This document shows, one piece after another, positions 25,301-36,440 of a stretch of 64,000 bases of DNA. Position 1 is the stretch's first letter. The number at the start of each line of letters is the position of its first letter. Source of the stretch: Sipunculus nudus. Lineage: Eukaryota > Annelida > Sipuncula > Golfingiida > Sipunculidae. The notes beneath the pieces were generated by a model that saw nothing but the letters and a program-made list of their open reading frames with translations, did no database searches and was not told where the DNA came from. The stretch spans positions 15,823,979 through 15,887,978 of the forward strand of contig CM049321.1 in assembly GCA_026874595.1 (NCBI GenBank), given 5' to 3'. Both the position numbers and the translations under genes were made by a program.

Positions 25301-28300
25301 TATGACAGTCTGAGAGTCGTAAATCAGTATATAACTTGCTGCCAGGCAGCAGTACTTGTCGTAAGTGTTGAAACAGTGAGAGCAAGCTTGATGGCTCTAT
25401 CAGAGGGAACAATTTTATTAGCTGTCTTATAAGCTGTATTGACTGGGCAAGTGTATTTTAAATGTATCACTTTAAATCAACATACCATACCTGTTTAAAC
25501 TCTACCTCAGGCATTTTATTTCAGAAAGTGAGCAGGTGACGGGATCGGTCAAAGCACGAGGAGCATTCAACAAGTTGTGTCTTTTCAAAGAAAATGACCC
25601 TGATGCTACAAAGAAGACTGTGCTTGCAGCTTCCTCGGGAAACCATGGCATGGCTGTTGTGAGCTTCTTTTGTGTGTTCTGTTGTGTCTGTGGTTGCATG
25701 TGTGTTACATTGTGGTATGTAGGCCTATGCATATATTTTGTAATGGCGCTACATCATTGACTCTAAACATTGACTACCGATGTCGAAATTTAGAGGTTTT
25801 TTTATATGCCCATCCAAGAAGAGTCATTTTACAATATGGACACACGTCCGTTAACTTTTAATATCGATAACTTACCAGGACTCAGATGGATTTTCGCAAA
25901 ACTAGTAACCAAGAGTTATATTATTGGCAAAATTCATGCATATTTAATAAGGTCCCCATGCTTCTTTGTGGTGTTGCCACGATAACAAATCGATTTTGTT
26001 GAAACTCAAAAGTAATATTAACCAATATTATATATTATCTTAACTGAGTTTGATTGTTAGCAATATCAATGCATATGTAATGAGGTCAAATTTCACCAGA
26101 CTTTGGTGCTGCTTGGATGACTTACCAAAATTTGATTGATTTTTATATTGCCTGACATTCTTTAAAAGAAGATTTGGTTTTCACAACTTTGCATTTTCGT
26201 GTTGCAGGTTAGGGCTTTGAAAGCCTTCGGACTAACAGGCTTTGTGTATGTTCGAGAAACCACTGCCGCGTCAAAATTAGATTCATTGAGAAGGCACGGA
26301 GCGCAGATCCGCTTACATGGGCAAGACGCTGTGGAGGCTGAACTTAAAGCACGAGAAGCCGCAATGGTAAGTAATCTCTTCTCATGAATGTTCATGGTGC
26401 TTGGACAGTTGATTGGTAAAACGCTCAGGTCTCTCTGCTGACGACCTGGGTTGGAACCCTGGCGTGGCTATGAGAGTGGTATGTAATTGCCTGTCCAAGG
26501 TTGGTGTTTTTTTCTGGGTTCTCCGGTTTCCTCCATGAAGGAGTGTCGTTGTTGTCCCTGAAGAAATGATGCGTATATAACTGTCTATTTTGCATAAGTT
26601 ATTTATTTTCTTTTCATTTTTTCGGTCAGGTTTTAATATCACATAATATGTTCATCAGCAGAATGTCACGACCAATGGCCCTGTGTTTATGTTGTTCTAT
26701 TGGGTAAACCACTTTGTAACAATGCATATTTTTCAGATGGAGGGTGCACTTTATGTGTCACCGTACAATGACATTGAGGGTGTTGCAGGACAAGGCACAA
26801 TTGGGTAATAAATATTCACATTCATCATCACCATCATAATCATCATCATCATGATTAATTGCCAGCATTCAATTACTAAATATTTTAGGCATTGCACATG
26901 TTGACAATAAGAGAGAGAAAGAAAATAAAAACAAGAAAACAGATAGGAACATAGGGAAGTAAAGAAGAAAAGACACTGGAAGAGAGAGTAGGGATATGGG
27001 ATTAGATTGGTTAATTATAGCATGGACCCTTTGAGAAGAGAAAGAAGGGATATTGGATTAGTTTGGTTAATTATAGCATGGACTTTTTGAGAAGAGAGAG
27101 AAGGGATATGGAATTTGATGGTTATGGCACGGACTCTTTGAGAAGAGAGAGAAGGGATATGGGATTAGATTGGTTATGGTATGGACTCTTTGAGAAGAGT
27201 GAGAAGGGATATGAGATTAGATTGGTTATGGCATGGACTCCTTCAGAAGAGAGAGAGGGATATGGGATTAGATTGGTTATGGCATGGACTCTCTGAGAAG
27301 AGTGAGAAGGGATATGAGATTAGATTGGTTATGGTATGGATTCTTTGAGAAGAGAGAGAAGGGATATGGGATTAGAATGGTTATGGCATGGTCTCTTTGA
27401 GAAGAGAGAGAAGGGATATGAGATTAGATTGGTTATGGTATGGACTCTTTGAGAAGAGAGAGAAAGGATATGGGATTAGATTGGTTATGGCATGGACTCT
27501 CTGAGAAGAGTGAGAAGGGATATGAGATTAGATTGGTTATGGTATGGACTCTTTGAGAAGAGAGAGAAGGGAGATGAGTTTAGATTGGTTATGGCATGGA
27601 CTCTTTGAGAAGAGAGAGAAGGGATATGAGATTAGATTGGGTAGGGCATGGACTCTTTGAGAAGAGAGAGAAGGGATATGAGATTAGATTGGTTATGGCA
27701 TGGAATCTCTGAGAAGAGTGACAAGGGATATGAGATTAGATTGGTTATGGTATGGACTCTTTGAGAAGAGAGAGAAGGGATATGGGATTAGAATGGTTAT
27801 GGCATGGACTCTTTGAGAAGAGAGAGATGGAATATAAGATTAGATTGGTTATGGTATGGACTCTCTGAGGAGAGAGAGAAGGGATATGAGATTAGATTGG
27901 TTATGGCATGGACTTTCTGAGAAGAGTGAGAAGGGATATGAGATTAGATTGGTTATGGCATGGACTCTTTGAGAAGAGAGAGAAGGGATATGAGATTAGA
28001 TTGGATATGGCATGGACTCCTTGAGAAGAGAGAGAAGGGATATGAGATTAGATTGGTTATAGCATGGACTCTTTGAGAAGAGAGAGAAGGGATATGAGAT
28101 TAGATTGGTTATGGCATGGACTCTTTGAGAAGAGAGAGAAGGGATATGAGATAAGATTGGTTATTGCATGGACTCTCTGAGAAGAGTGAGAAGGGATATG
28201 AGATTAGATTGGTTATGGCATGGACTCTTTGAGAAGAGAGAGAAGGGATATGGGATTAGAATGGTTATGGCACGGACTCTTTGAGAAGAGAGCGAAGGGA

Positions 28301-30046
28301 TATGGGATTAGATGGTAATGGCATGGACTTTTTGCCAGTTCAGATCTGAACTTCAGTGTCTGTTTTAATTCCATTCAGACACTCTACATGGAAAATGCGG
28401 AAACTGGGAAATTTGCTAGTTATCTGTCTATATGTTTAAGCAAAATTTAATAACGAGGGTTCAATGAAAACCTTCAAATATGTGAATTTTAAATGAGTCC
28501 TTGAAACAGCAATTTTTCCCTTCGTTGAAATGCCAGAGACGTGGCTGTTGATGATGATAATGCCAGTTACAGCAGGCTTCTATGACATCAATAAAGATGC
28601 AGTTCATGGAGAATTTCACGGGATCTATTCTTTGAATACAAGAAAGTACAATCCTGGTACAAAACGTGTTGTTTTCCTCCTCCACTCTTCTGCCTGCTAC
28701 CCTTAACCTCTGACCTATGGCTCCAGGATCATTCCTTACATCATTTGCATAGTCATTAACCTAAAAAAAAAATACTGGTGTCTCCCTACACATTTATACC
28801 AACAACAACAATTGATTATTTTTCCCCGTGATGATGACCATGATTGAGTTGGTATATGACTGATGAATTATGGACATTTCCACAGGTTGGAGATTCTGAA
28901 GGATCTGCCTGATGTTGACGCAGTCCTAGCCTCCGTCGGTGGAGGAGGGTTGGTGGGAGGAATAGCGGCCGCAATCAAGGCAGTCAGACCAAGCTGTCAG
29001 GTAATTGTGGCTTTATTGATATTTCCTAAATAATATTTATACAAAGCCAGAGGGTCGGAGAGTTAGACAAAAAAATTCTCATATAAACCACCACCACCCA
29101 TATTTGACCGAGATGGCACAAAATATTTGCAGTTTTCGTACTCGTATTAATATCAGCAAAGAGGCACTTTCATTTCGATATTTTATAACCTAAATATACA
29201 AGAGAAACATATTCTAACATGATTTTTCATGTTTATATCTAATTAGTTTTTCATTATATTTTGTTGATTCTTGTGTTCAAGTCCTACTATAGTTAACCTT
29301 ATTGAACCTTCAACCGATATTTTTGACATTTTTCTTGGCCTTTGATATTTAATTTTAGCGAATACTATTTCTCTATTTCTTACAGATCATTGCCAGTACC
29401 CCACAGATGTCTAAGGTCATGCATGAGAGCATCAGGGCAGGCAAGATAATATTTGAAAAATCTTATGAAACCCTCTCAGATGGCACAGCAGGTGGAATTG
29501 AAGAGAATACAGTAGGTTTTTAACTTGTCGCTGATATGGTGCACACAGCAACCCTAATAGCCATGTGCAGCACAACTGATGCAATAACGAAGGTGCCACT
29601 TTCACTAGCACCTAGTGTTTTATTAATGTCATTTTTTACCACAAGATGATGCCAACAGGATCACTCTACAGTATCTGATTTTTAATTAACTAGTGACTCA
29701 TAATTTGAAGTGTTTCTTTAGATCAGCTGACTATAAGTCATCTGAGCTATAGTCCATTGTCCATAGGTTCATTGTCCGTCCGTCCGTCTAGCTGTCCGTC
29801 CGTCCATCTGTCCGTCCTTCCGTTAGACTGGCACGTTTTGAAACCGTTAGAGCTACGAATCCAAAATTCGGCATACTGTGAGTTGGCCCCTAATCTCCTA
29901 CCAAACGGAAAACTGGGTCACTGCAACATTGTTCCTTCGAGGAATTGAGGAAAACCCTCAAATTTCCATTAAAAACCTATTATCACACTTCCCAATATAA
30001 AAAAATTACTTATGTTTTTCTTAAAAATTTACCAGAAGTATTCTCA

Positions 30047-30106
<60 letters not shown>

Positions 30107-33100
30107 AGAAATTAATTCCGTTAAGTGTAATTTCGCTAAATTATTGGCCCGAACATAATGGACTTTGTAAAAAATCAGGAAAAATATTTACTCACTTAAC
30201 ATGAAATTTTTTTAAGCTAAAGACTTTTTTACAAGTAAATTACTTTTTTTATTTTATTTATTTTTATTTTTATTTAATATTTTATTTAATTATTAATTAA
30301 GATTTAAATGTATACCCAAAATTAAATCTGAATCTTGTAAATTTTAAAGTTATTAGTATGGAAATAAAATCAGTTGATTTAATTTTGACAGCATGTAAAC
30401 GTAAGTATTGTAGTATCTGTTTTAATCTGAAATTTGAAAATAGCAGGTTGAAAATTAGGCTAGATATTGAATTTTTCTTGAGGCTCTATCATAGTCACTT
30501 GTTTTGTCCAGATGCAGGTAGGCTACTCAAGGTCACTGGAAGTCAGCTATGCTAGGTTTCCCAATTTGTTACTGGTCACTTAGGATCCCCTGCTGTGACA
30601 GGTGTACAGTGAATCCCATATTTACTCCACCCCTACCCCCACGCCAACCTTCAGCACCAAGTTTTATGCAGTAATTGTTCCTTAATTGTAATGCTGTTTC
30701 CACTCTAATTGACAAAACTTTTCTTGATTTAAGGAGTAATCTAGAAGATGCCATTTTGTATTTTTGTAGCATTTTTAAATAAATCAATTTTCTTTTAAAT
30801 GATTTTAACAAATAAAAAAATATAATTAAACCTCTCAATGTGCATAAATTTACGAAATATTAAGCAAATTATAATAATAATTAATGCACAATTTAGAAAT
30901 GTGAAATCTGAATCAAATATTATTTTTAGATATTTATTGTTTTGTAAATTTAAAAGATATAATTTTGTGGTAAAAAACAAAATAAAATTCATTTGTATGT
31001 AAGTTGTGGTATTATCTGACAAGATTGAGATGTATGATGATGCAATTTAGAATTATGAATCAACTTTTATATTCATATATATATGTCATAATGTAAATGT
31101 ATAGAAATATACCTTAAAATAAAAAAAAGATGTGATAAAAAATGAGGATTGAATACAAACATTTATTCATTATTATCCTGCCTTTATCAGAAATGAAGAT
31201 CAGGCTTTGTTTGGCCTGTATGTATATGCAGAAGTGTTGTAAATCCACCATCCCCCTTCCCCCCCCCCCCCCCCTTTCCCCGCTACCATTGATTCCTTTG
31301 CACCTGTGCACTGGGACATTAGTTTTATTGCAAATGTGTAAATATTTATTTAATTTTAAAATAGTTGGATTAGAAAAAAATTAGATATACTTGAAACAAA
31401 ATCTTGCCTCAAGAGAATGAAACATAAAGTGATCAGCTCTGTCTGCTATCACCTCTCCGATATCATTAAATATATATTAATTAAAAAAAATTTCCTATAA
31501 GCACTGCTGAAATAACGTTCATATGCTTTATGTGTAGGCCTATGGATTTAAGCTATTAAAGTCTGAAATCTGAAAGCAATTTATACATTCAGTTGTGTAA
31601 TATTGCAGATGTTAAACTTGATTTAAAAATTTGATTTAATAAAATAGTTAACTGAAAAAAATTTGAAATTTCAAAATTTATCAGCTTTGTTTGTCTACCT
31701 TCCTCTTTTTTCAGGTGCTGATGTTTTTTGTACTGGATGAGTGTAGCGCTTAAACTAATGTGAGCTAGAATAATGATGATTGTGGTGATTGTGCTAAAGA
31801 AAATATTGATATCTTCTGAACAATCATGGAATGCATAATTCACAGACAGGTGGCACATGCCGTGAGATCTTCTCCAAGAAAAATATAAAAAATCATCAGA
31901 GAACCGGAAATTTTATCCCTGACTCCTGAAAAGGCATAGTATTGTCACTGTAGCTCACGTGAGACAACATTTGCCTCAGTATTCAATATCTATAAACAAT
32001 GATATAATTGAGAAACTGCTAGAGGAAATGCTTTCTAATGGATGTTATCACGTAGCATGTTACCGGTGTCACCAGCGAACTGTGACTCTGTGTATCTAGG
32101 TATAGTGTGAACGACCAGTTAATTGTTTTGCAAGTTTCATTAATTTTATTTAGTATCCACTTTAGTCACTTAAGCGCAATCACCACCATCATTATGCTAG
32201 CTCACATAAGTCTAAGCACTATATTCATCTAATTAGAAAAAAAAATCTGCACCTGAAACAAAGAAGCGGAGATTTCAGGGAAAATACATAAAAATTCATA
32301 GGTTATTTAATTATATTCACTATATTAGTACTATCGAGTAGTCTGCACCCATTCAAGACAGAATAAAAGCATGCAATAATAAGAACTAATAAACAATATT
32401 TATAAATCATTAGTAAGGCTACTTGTTAACATGAATTTAAGGGAAAACTATGAGATTTTCATCAAAAATATATTTTTCTGTCTTGGGGTTAAATGACTTT
32501 GAACTTGACCTGTAATCTTGAGCTTTACCTCAGATGGTCCCGAAACTACGCCTATCATGTCCGCCATGCTTAAAAAGGTAGAATTAGACACCAAGATTGT
32601 CCATATTTGCCAAGGAATGCGAGAGAATTTGTAATCCGAAGGTTGCACGGCATGATTACGGCAAACCACTGATATAGGGGGAGGGGTTGTTTGTATTGCT
32701 GCAGAGCAGAACTACCGGCCGTGCAACTTTAGACTGCCATTTTCTTATGTCCCAAAGTATACTACAAAAGAAAAAATAAACCTAAGATTAAGGGAAAAAT
32801 AAAAAGGTATGGTTCTCAGGCACCGCCCGCGTCAAATTTAACCCCCAGCATTAAACATCTTTATTTTGATTTTAACTTTCAAGAAGATAAATAATACAAT
32901 TTATGTAGTGCCTTTACCTGTTTAGTAAAAACAAGTTTTATCTTCATGCTTTTCCCTGATCCTATGACATTGTTATCGAAACATACAAAAAAAAGGTAAA
33001 AAATAAAATACCGCCCGCCCGCACTGATTTCTGAAAAAAAAGTGCCTGAGAACAATAACTTTATTTTGCCTAACGATAAAATTTGCAATTAAATCGATGT

Positions 33101-33871
33101 ATCCCGGTGACCATTAGGAAATGCATGGTTTGTCAAAATATTATTTGCAACGATTTCTTAATATAAATACAAACCAATCATGTTAACTACCCATGGCCTA
33201 TATTACCTTTTCCTCTTTGGCTTTATCTCTATTTGATATTATTTTAGAGTTTTACCTTCAAGATAAACTTCAGCTGACCACAGTGACCCATGGGTCACTT
33301 GTTTATGAATCCTGAGAGGCATAGTCTATAGTTGATCAGTTAGACTTGCTGACAAGGAGTTGTTTTAATTACAGGTGACCTTTGAACTTTGCAGGGATCT
33401 GATAGATGAATGGATTTTAGTCTCAGAAGAGGAGATAGCTCAAGCTATTTATTTCATGATGGACCAACATCACAAGGTAAGAAAAAATGTCACCAAAGAA
33501 TACTATCACATGCAGAGATGTACCTTTATATCCTCACACTAACATCACAATTTAATGATTAAAAAATGATAAAGATAATGCCGTTTGAATATGTATATAA
33601 ATATATATATATAGTTATTTTTTTTAAATAATTAGCATCACCAACTTATTAAGGTAATTAATTTGTTTAAAAAAAGTCATGAGCCAGCAGTGTATATAAT
33701 ATGCTTTTTTTGTTCACCTGTCAGATTGTAGAGGGCGCTGCTGGTGTTTCCATCGGTGCATTCATGTTTCATCCAGAGAAGTTTGAAGGGAAGAAAGTGG
33801 CCATTGTCTCATGTGGAAACAATATATCAGTAGATGAACTTTACAAAATTATACAGAAGTATAAGAAATAA
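22171..33871 (+). CDS. Threonine/serine dehydratase-like PLP enzyme (fold type II), complete, eight exons
   Basis: Joining eight exons (22171-22306, 24045-24178 or its copy 25525-25658, 26208-26366, 26737-26804, 28886-29000, 29386-29511, 33375-33476, 33725-33871) gives 328 codons, the usual length for this family, with every junction in frame. Visible motifs: TGSVKARGA with the Schiff-base lysine K55; SSGNHG at 82-87; AGQGTIG near 160; the phosphate-binding GGGGL at 184-188; VEGAAG at 282-287; and SCGNN at 309-313, in place of the usual Gly-rich C-terminal loop. Family members remove ammonia from serine or threonine, or racemise serine. The segment after the phosphate loop reads STPQMSK, without the glutamate-containing metal site known in serine racemases, so dehydratase is preferred. 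No signal peptide or membrane segment is seen, so it is probably cytosolic. Substrate is not proven. Confidence 0.9.
22919..23174. mobile_element. MITE copy cut by the duplication breakpoint
   Basis: The right end (TTTTCGGTTGGAGCC...TAAATCCCGCATCCACC) matches the MITE at 49024-49189 (TTTTCGGTTGGACCC...TAAATCCTGGATCCGCC). The left end GAGGCAGACCGAGG resembles its inverted terminus. Two poly-C runs lie inside. The tandem duplication starts within it at about 22962, so the second copy (24437-24650) lacks the left terminus. Confidence 0.55.
23479..23656 (-). repeat. tRNA-derived SINE (family 2), copy 1
   Basis: Read on the minus strand it starts GGGGCCTGGTCAGCTGAGTG, has an A-box-like TCAGCTGAGTGGTAAAACG and a B-box-like GGTTCGCTCCCCGG, then a GCCCGTCCAAGGTCGGTG segment. 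Other copies are at 24959-25136, 26395-26545 and 53157-53346. Confidence 0.7.
24045..24178 (+). CDS. Dehydratase-like gene, coding exon 2, first copy
   Basis: The acceptor is TTTATTTCAG and the donor GTT|GTGAGC. The exon is 134 nt, entering in phase 1 and leaving in phase 0. It encodes residues 46-90, including the PLP lysine in TGSVKARGA and the SSGNHG loop. It is identical to the copy at 25525-25658. Only one copy can be used per transcript: including both brings a TGA after four codons of the second. Confidence 0.88.
24959..25136 (-). repeat. tRNA-derived SINE (family 2), duplicated copy
   Basis: This is the counterpart of the SINE at 23479-23656, carried along by the tandem duplication, with one A/G difference near its end. 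Confidence 0.7.
25525..25658 (+). CDS. Dehydratase-like gene, coding exon 2, second copy
   Basis: It has the same 134 nt and the same splice sites as 24045-24178, with no substitution in the exon. It is the copy nearer exon 3, so either copy joins exon 3 in frame. It may be a mutually exclusive alternative, a silent duplicate or an assembly duplicate. Confidence 0.75.
26208..26366 (+). CDS. Dehydratase-like gene, coding exon 3
   Basis: The acceptor is GTGTTGCAG and the donor ATG|GTAAGT; 53 codons in phase 0. It encodes VRALKAFGLTGFVYVRETT and LRRHGAQIRLHG, the second strand-helix repeat of the N-terminal fold, with the HGA motif typical of threonine dehydratases. Confidence 0.9.
26395..26545 (+). 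repeat. tRNA-derived SINE (family 2), plus-strand copy
   Basis: It shares GGTAAAACGCTC, CTGACGACCTGGGTT and TGGCTATGAGAGTG with the copies in the duplication. It begins only ~28 bp after the donor of exon 3. Confidence 0.6.
26737..26804 (+). CDS. Dehydratase-like gene, coding exon 4
   Basis: The acceptor is TTTTTCAG and the donor GG|GTAATA; 68 nt, phase 0 in and phase 2 out. It encodes YVSPYNDIEGVAGQGTIG, the conserved segment that precedes the cofactor phosphate loop. Confidence 0.9.
26990..28330. repeat. ~52-bp intronic minisatellite, about 25 units
   Basis: The unit is GGGATATG(A/G)GATTAGATTGG, then TTATGGCATGGACTCTTTGA, then GAAGAGAGAGAA. Units differ by substitutions and small indels; variants such as CTCTCTGAGAAGAGTGAG and GGTATGG recur in a higher-order pattern. 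It fills most of the intron between exons 4 and 5. Confidence 0.95.
28886..29000 (+). CDS. Dehydratase-like gene, coding exon 5 (phosphate loop)
   Basis: The acceptor is TTCCACAG and the donor CAG|GTAATT; 115 nt, phase 2 in and phase 0 out. It encodes LEILKDLPDVDAVLASVG followed by GGGLVGGIAAAIKAVRP, the glycine-rich loop that binds the PLP phosphate. GC content is well above the intron. Confidence 0.92.
29386..29511 (+). CDS. Dehydratase-like gene, coding exon 6
   Basis: The acceptor is TTTCTTACAG and the donor ACA|GTAGGT; 42 codons in phase 0. It encodes IIASTPQMSKVMHESI and YETLSDGTAGGIEENT. The TLSDG..GGIE stretch is typical of the dehydratase branch. The metal-ligand glutamate expected in serine racemase is replaced by serine or threonine. 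Confidence 0.9.
29512..33374. other. Intron between exons 6 and 7, with repeats
   Basis: This 3.9-kb intron holds a GTCCGTCCGTC-rich dispersed repeat (29690-29960), a (TA)n tract (30050-30104), a poly-C run near 31260 and a MITE (32788-33074). The rest is very AT-rich. Short frames on either strand lack protein character. Confidence 0.6.
32788..33074. mobile_element. MITE with ~30-bp terminal inverted repeats, copy 1
   Basis: The left arm has GGTTCTCAGGCACCGCCCGC; the right arm has CCGCAC...GTGCCTGAGAAC. The inversion extends outward through AAAATAAA-like sequence. The copy at 57102-57402 shares the inner order (TATGTAGTGC, TTTACCTGTTTAG, ATGACATT, AAACATACAAAAAA). It has no coding capacity. 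Confidence 0.75.
33375..33476 (+). CDS. Dehydratase-like gene, coding exon 7
   Basis: The acceptor is TAATTACAG and the donor AAG|GTAAGA; 34 codons in phase 0. It encodes VTFELCRDLIDEWILVSEEE, whose VSEEEI motif is common to threonine dehydratases. Confidence 0.9.
33725..33871 (+). CDS. Dehydratase-like gene, terminal coding exon
   Basis: The acceptor is CACCTGTCAG. The exon runs to a TAA at 33869-33871, giving 48 codons. It encodes IVEGAAGVSIGA and VAIVSCGNNIS, ending in a lysine-rich tail. No ATG-proximal overlap or alternative stop is seen. Confidence 0.92.
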   Translation: MVEGAAGVSIGAFMFHPEKFEGKKVAIVSCGNNISVDELYKIIQKYKK

Positions 33872-34149
33872 TATGTAATAGTTAGTTATGGTTACATCAA
33901 GGTAGAACAGGACTTTTTATATGCAGATACTTGTAAATTTTGACTTATTTATGGTTCAAGATGAAACTTGGTTCTTCTATAGTATGCTTGTCCAGGGTAG
34001 TAATTTAGGTTTACATTTATAAATGACTCAGAAATATTTTCCCAAAAGCAAAAAAAAAATCCCACTTTTTTTAATTGAGACATATTCCTGTGGTCTGTAA
34101 ATAACAAGACCAGTGTTTCATGCAATGTTTGGGCCATGTACAATCAACA

Positions 34150-34990
34150 TCAATACCTAGGTACAGGTTGGATGGTCCTGGTACAGGACTTTCATGGAGT
34201 ACCTCGGGACAGGTACAGGTACTTGTGAGAATGACAGGTCCACGTACAGCCAGGACTTTATATTATAGAGTGTCTAGATAAAGGTACAAGTATTTGTGAG
34301 TTGGAGAGGTCCAGCTACAAGACTTTAATAGAATGTCTAGGGACAGGTGCAGGAACTTTTTAGATTGTCAGGTCTAGGTACAGGACTCTCACAGACTATA
34401 CGTACCTAGAAACAGGTACGTGTAAAATAGTCTGGTACAGGTCTAGGTACAGGACTTTTCAGAGTAACTAGGTACAGGTACAGGTACTTGTGAGATGGAC
34501 AGGTTCAGGTACAGGACTTCATTTTATTGGCGTACCCAGGTACAAGTACAGGTACTTGTGAGATAAACAGGTCCAGGTACAGGACCTCATAGAGTACCTA
34601 ATTACAGGTACAGGTACTTTTGACATGGACAGGTCAAGATACAGGACTTTACAGAGTAACTAGGTACAGGTACTTGTGAGATGGACAGGTCCAGGTACAG
34701 GACTTCAATTTATTGGAGTAAACAGGTACAGGTACACGTAATTGTGAGATGGACAGGTCCAGGTAGTGAACTTTATTGATCATAAAGTGCATAGGTACAG
34801 GTGCAAGTACTGTTGAACCTGTCTGAATAACCACCTGTCCAAAAAAAAAACACCTGTCTATTAAGAACACCCTTGAGTGAACAAAAAGCATTCATATAAG
34901 TTGAACTCACCTGTCTAATAAGCCCACCTGTGAATTAAGACCCCTTTTGGCCAGTCCCATGGGTGGTCTTATTACACTGGTTTCACTTAA
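34150..34990. repeat. GGTACAGGTAC-type tandem array, possibly in the 3' UTR
   Basis: Degenerate units of about 80-95 bp contain CTAGGTACAGGTAC, TTGTGAGATGGACAGGTCC and AGGTACAGGACTTC. The array ends in a different repeat (34806-34985, ACCTGTCTATTAAG and similar) related to 11305-11470. It begins ~280 bp after the dehydratase stop, so it may be transcribed. Confidence 0.8.
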
Positions 34991-35159
34991 CTTATGAAAG
35001 TACCTGGGTACAGAATTTTTGTTCAATGCAAAGACACCTTTAATAATTGCATACTTTTATCCTGTGTGCAAGTCAGAATGTTCATTTTCAGTATTATGCC
35101 TGTACCTCGAGTGCAACAACTAGGTTCTGGACTTAAAACATTATGGCACAGGACTGACT

Positions 35160-35345
35160 GGACCCTAGATTGTGGGCACGCAGGTACCTGGACTGTGAGC
35201 ACGCAGGTACCTAGGGCCCCACCCAGTCCCTGGATTGTAGGCACGCAGGTACCTGGATTGTGGGCACGCAGGTACCTAGGGCCCCATCCAGTCCCTGGAT
35301 TGTGGGCACGCAGGTATCTAGGGCCCCACCCAGGTTCCATGGATG
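35160..35345. repeat. Small GC-rich tandem repeat
   Basis: GGGCACGCAGGTACCT and TAGGGCCCCACCCAGTCCC recur four to five times. Frames open on both strands across it are repeat artefacts. Confidence 0.8.
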
Positions 35346-36440
35346 AGAGTTTATTTACTGAGGCAAAAGCAGGGCCAAGTTGCAACTCAACCCAATAAAC
35401 TCCTTAGCATATCAAATAAGTATTCAAATCAGAGATAATATCAAGATTCCATGTTTATGGATTCGGGAAGACCCTAAGCTTTTGTAACATTTCAGACTTC
35501 TATTAACTGAATATTTGCTATACAGAAACAAATGATCTTTCTGTTTAAGTCTAGTTAAATCAGTCTTAATATTAACATATTATGAAATTTTTAAATATGA
35601 TATATGATTTTTTTCCAGTGTTCATTGAAAATACCAAATATTCTTCTTATACAACTGCATCTGAACAGATCACTGGTGAAAATACAAATTGCTGTACAGG
35701 TATAATTATTTTTTTACCATATGGAATGGGACAGACAGACTATTAAGTAACAGATTAACCAAATTAACACTGCATATATTGAATTGATGAAATATATAAA
35801 AATAATTTAAATATAATTTTAAATGGAATAGGTTTAAATTGTTTCAACAAGAGCAACAGATGGCTGCACCAGCTGGTATCAATTTGAAATAATTATAGCT
35901 GTTATTTTGATAATCTTGGTCTGTCTGCACAGAGCTGAATGGTTTATCTCTTTTTGGCACACCAGTAGTCGGTATGCATGTTGTGTAACTGCAGACTGAA
36001 TATGAAAACTCAACAGACCATACGTTGGTATAATTTTCTATAAGAGTAAGACAGTTACATCAAAGTGAATGGATGAATCAAAGTTTATATGAAAAAGGAG
36101 CATCAGGAAAATAAGTGCAATATTTGGCATATTATTTTTAAATCATATACATGAAACTCATCCAAGGCACACATACATTTAATTTTTTTATTTATATTAA
36201 TTGTTTAATAAATTTTTAAACTAATATGATAAGTGCCCTGTCAGAAAATAATGGTTCATTTTGTGTATTCCAAAAATAAAAAAAGTATATTCTTGTACAT
36301 AGTCTACAATATACTATGTCTACTAAGACTCTAACGAGTTAAATCAAGAGTCCATATGTAAACATTCCTGTCATGTGAAACAAAGTATCTGGTTATTGTA
36401 CAGCCAGGTATGCATTAATAACAGAACTGCACCTTACTGC
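35346..36440. other. AT-rich intergenic DNA
   Basis: An AATAAA at 35394-35399 could be a distal poly(A) signal for the dehydratase gene, but it is 1.5 kb from the stop. Nothing else is recognised. Confidence 0.35.

Larger units (their letters stand above)
22962..25916. repeat. ~1.48-kb tandem duplication carrying coding exon 2
   Basis: Two units, about 22962-24436 and 24437-25916, are nearly identical. I count about six substitutions plus length changes in homopolymer C and A runs. Equivalent points are 1480 bp apart (24045 and 25525). The junction reads CCAAGAG|ATTATTTCAAC with no convincing microhomology. The unit contains part of a MITE, a tRNA-derived SINE and the exon with the catalytic lysine. 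The divergence is so low that it is either very recent or an assembly artefact of two haplotypes. Confidence 0.95.

Noticed and set aside
24022-25732. Two identical 76-residue minus-strand frames
   Set aside because: Antisense shadows of the duplicated exon 2.
22171-33871. Naming the PLP enzyme serine racemase
   Set aside because: The general fold fits, but the metal-ligand motif and C-terminal loop fit a dehydratase branch better; substrate is unproven.
35023-35398. Overlapping 120- and 134-residue frames on opposite strands
   Set aside because: They lie over a small GC-rich tandem repeat and show no conserved domain.
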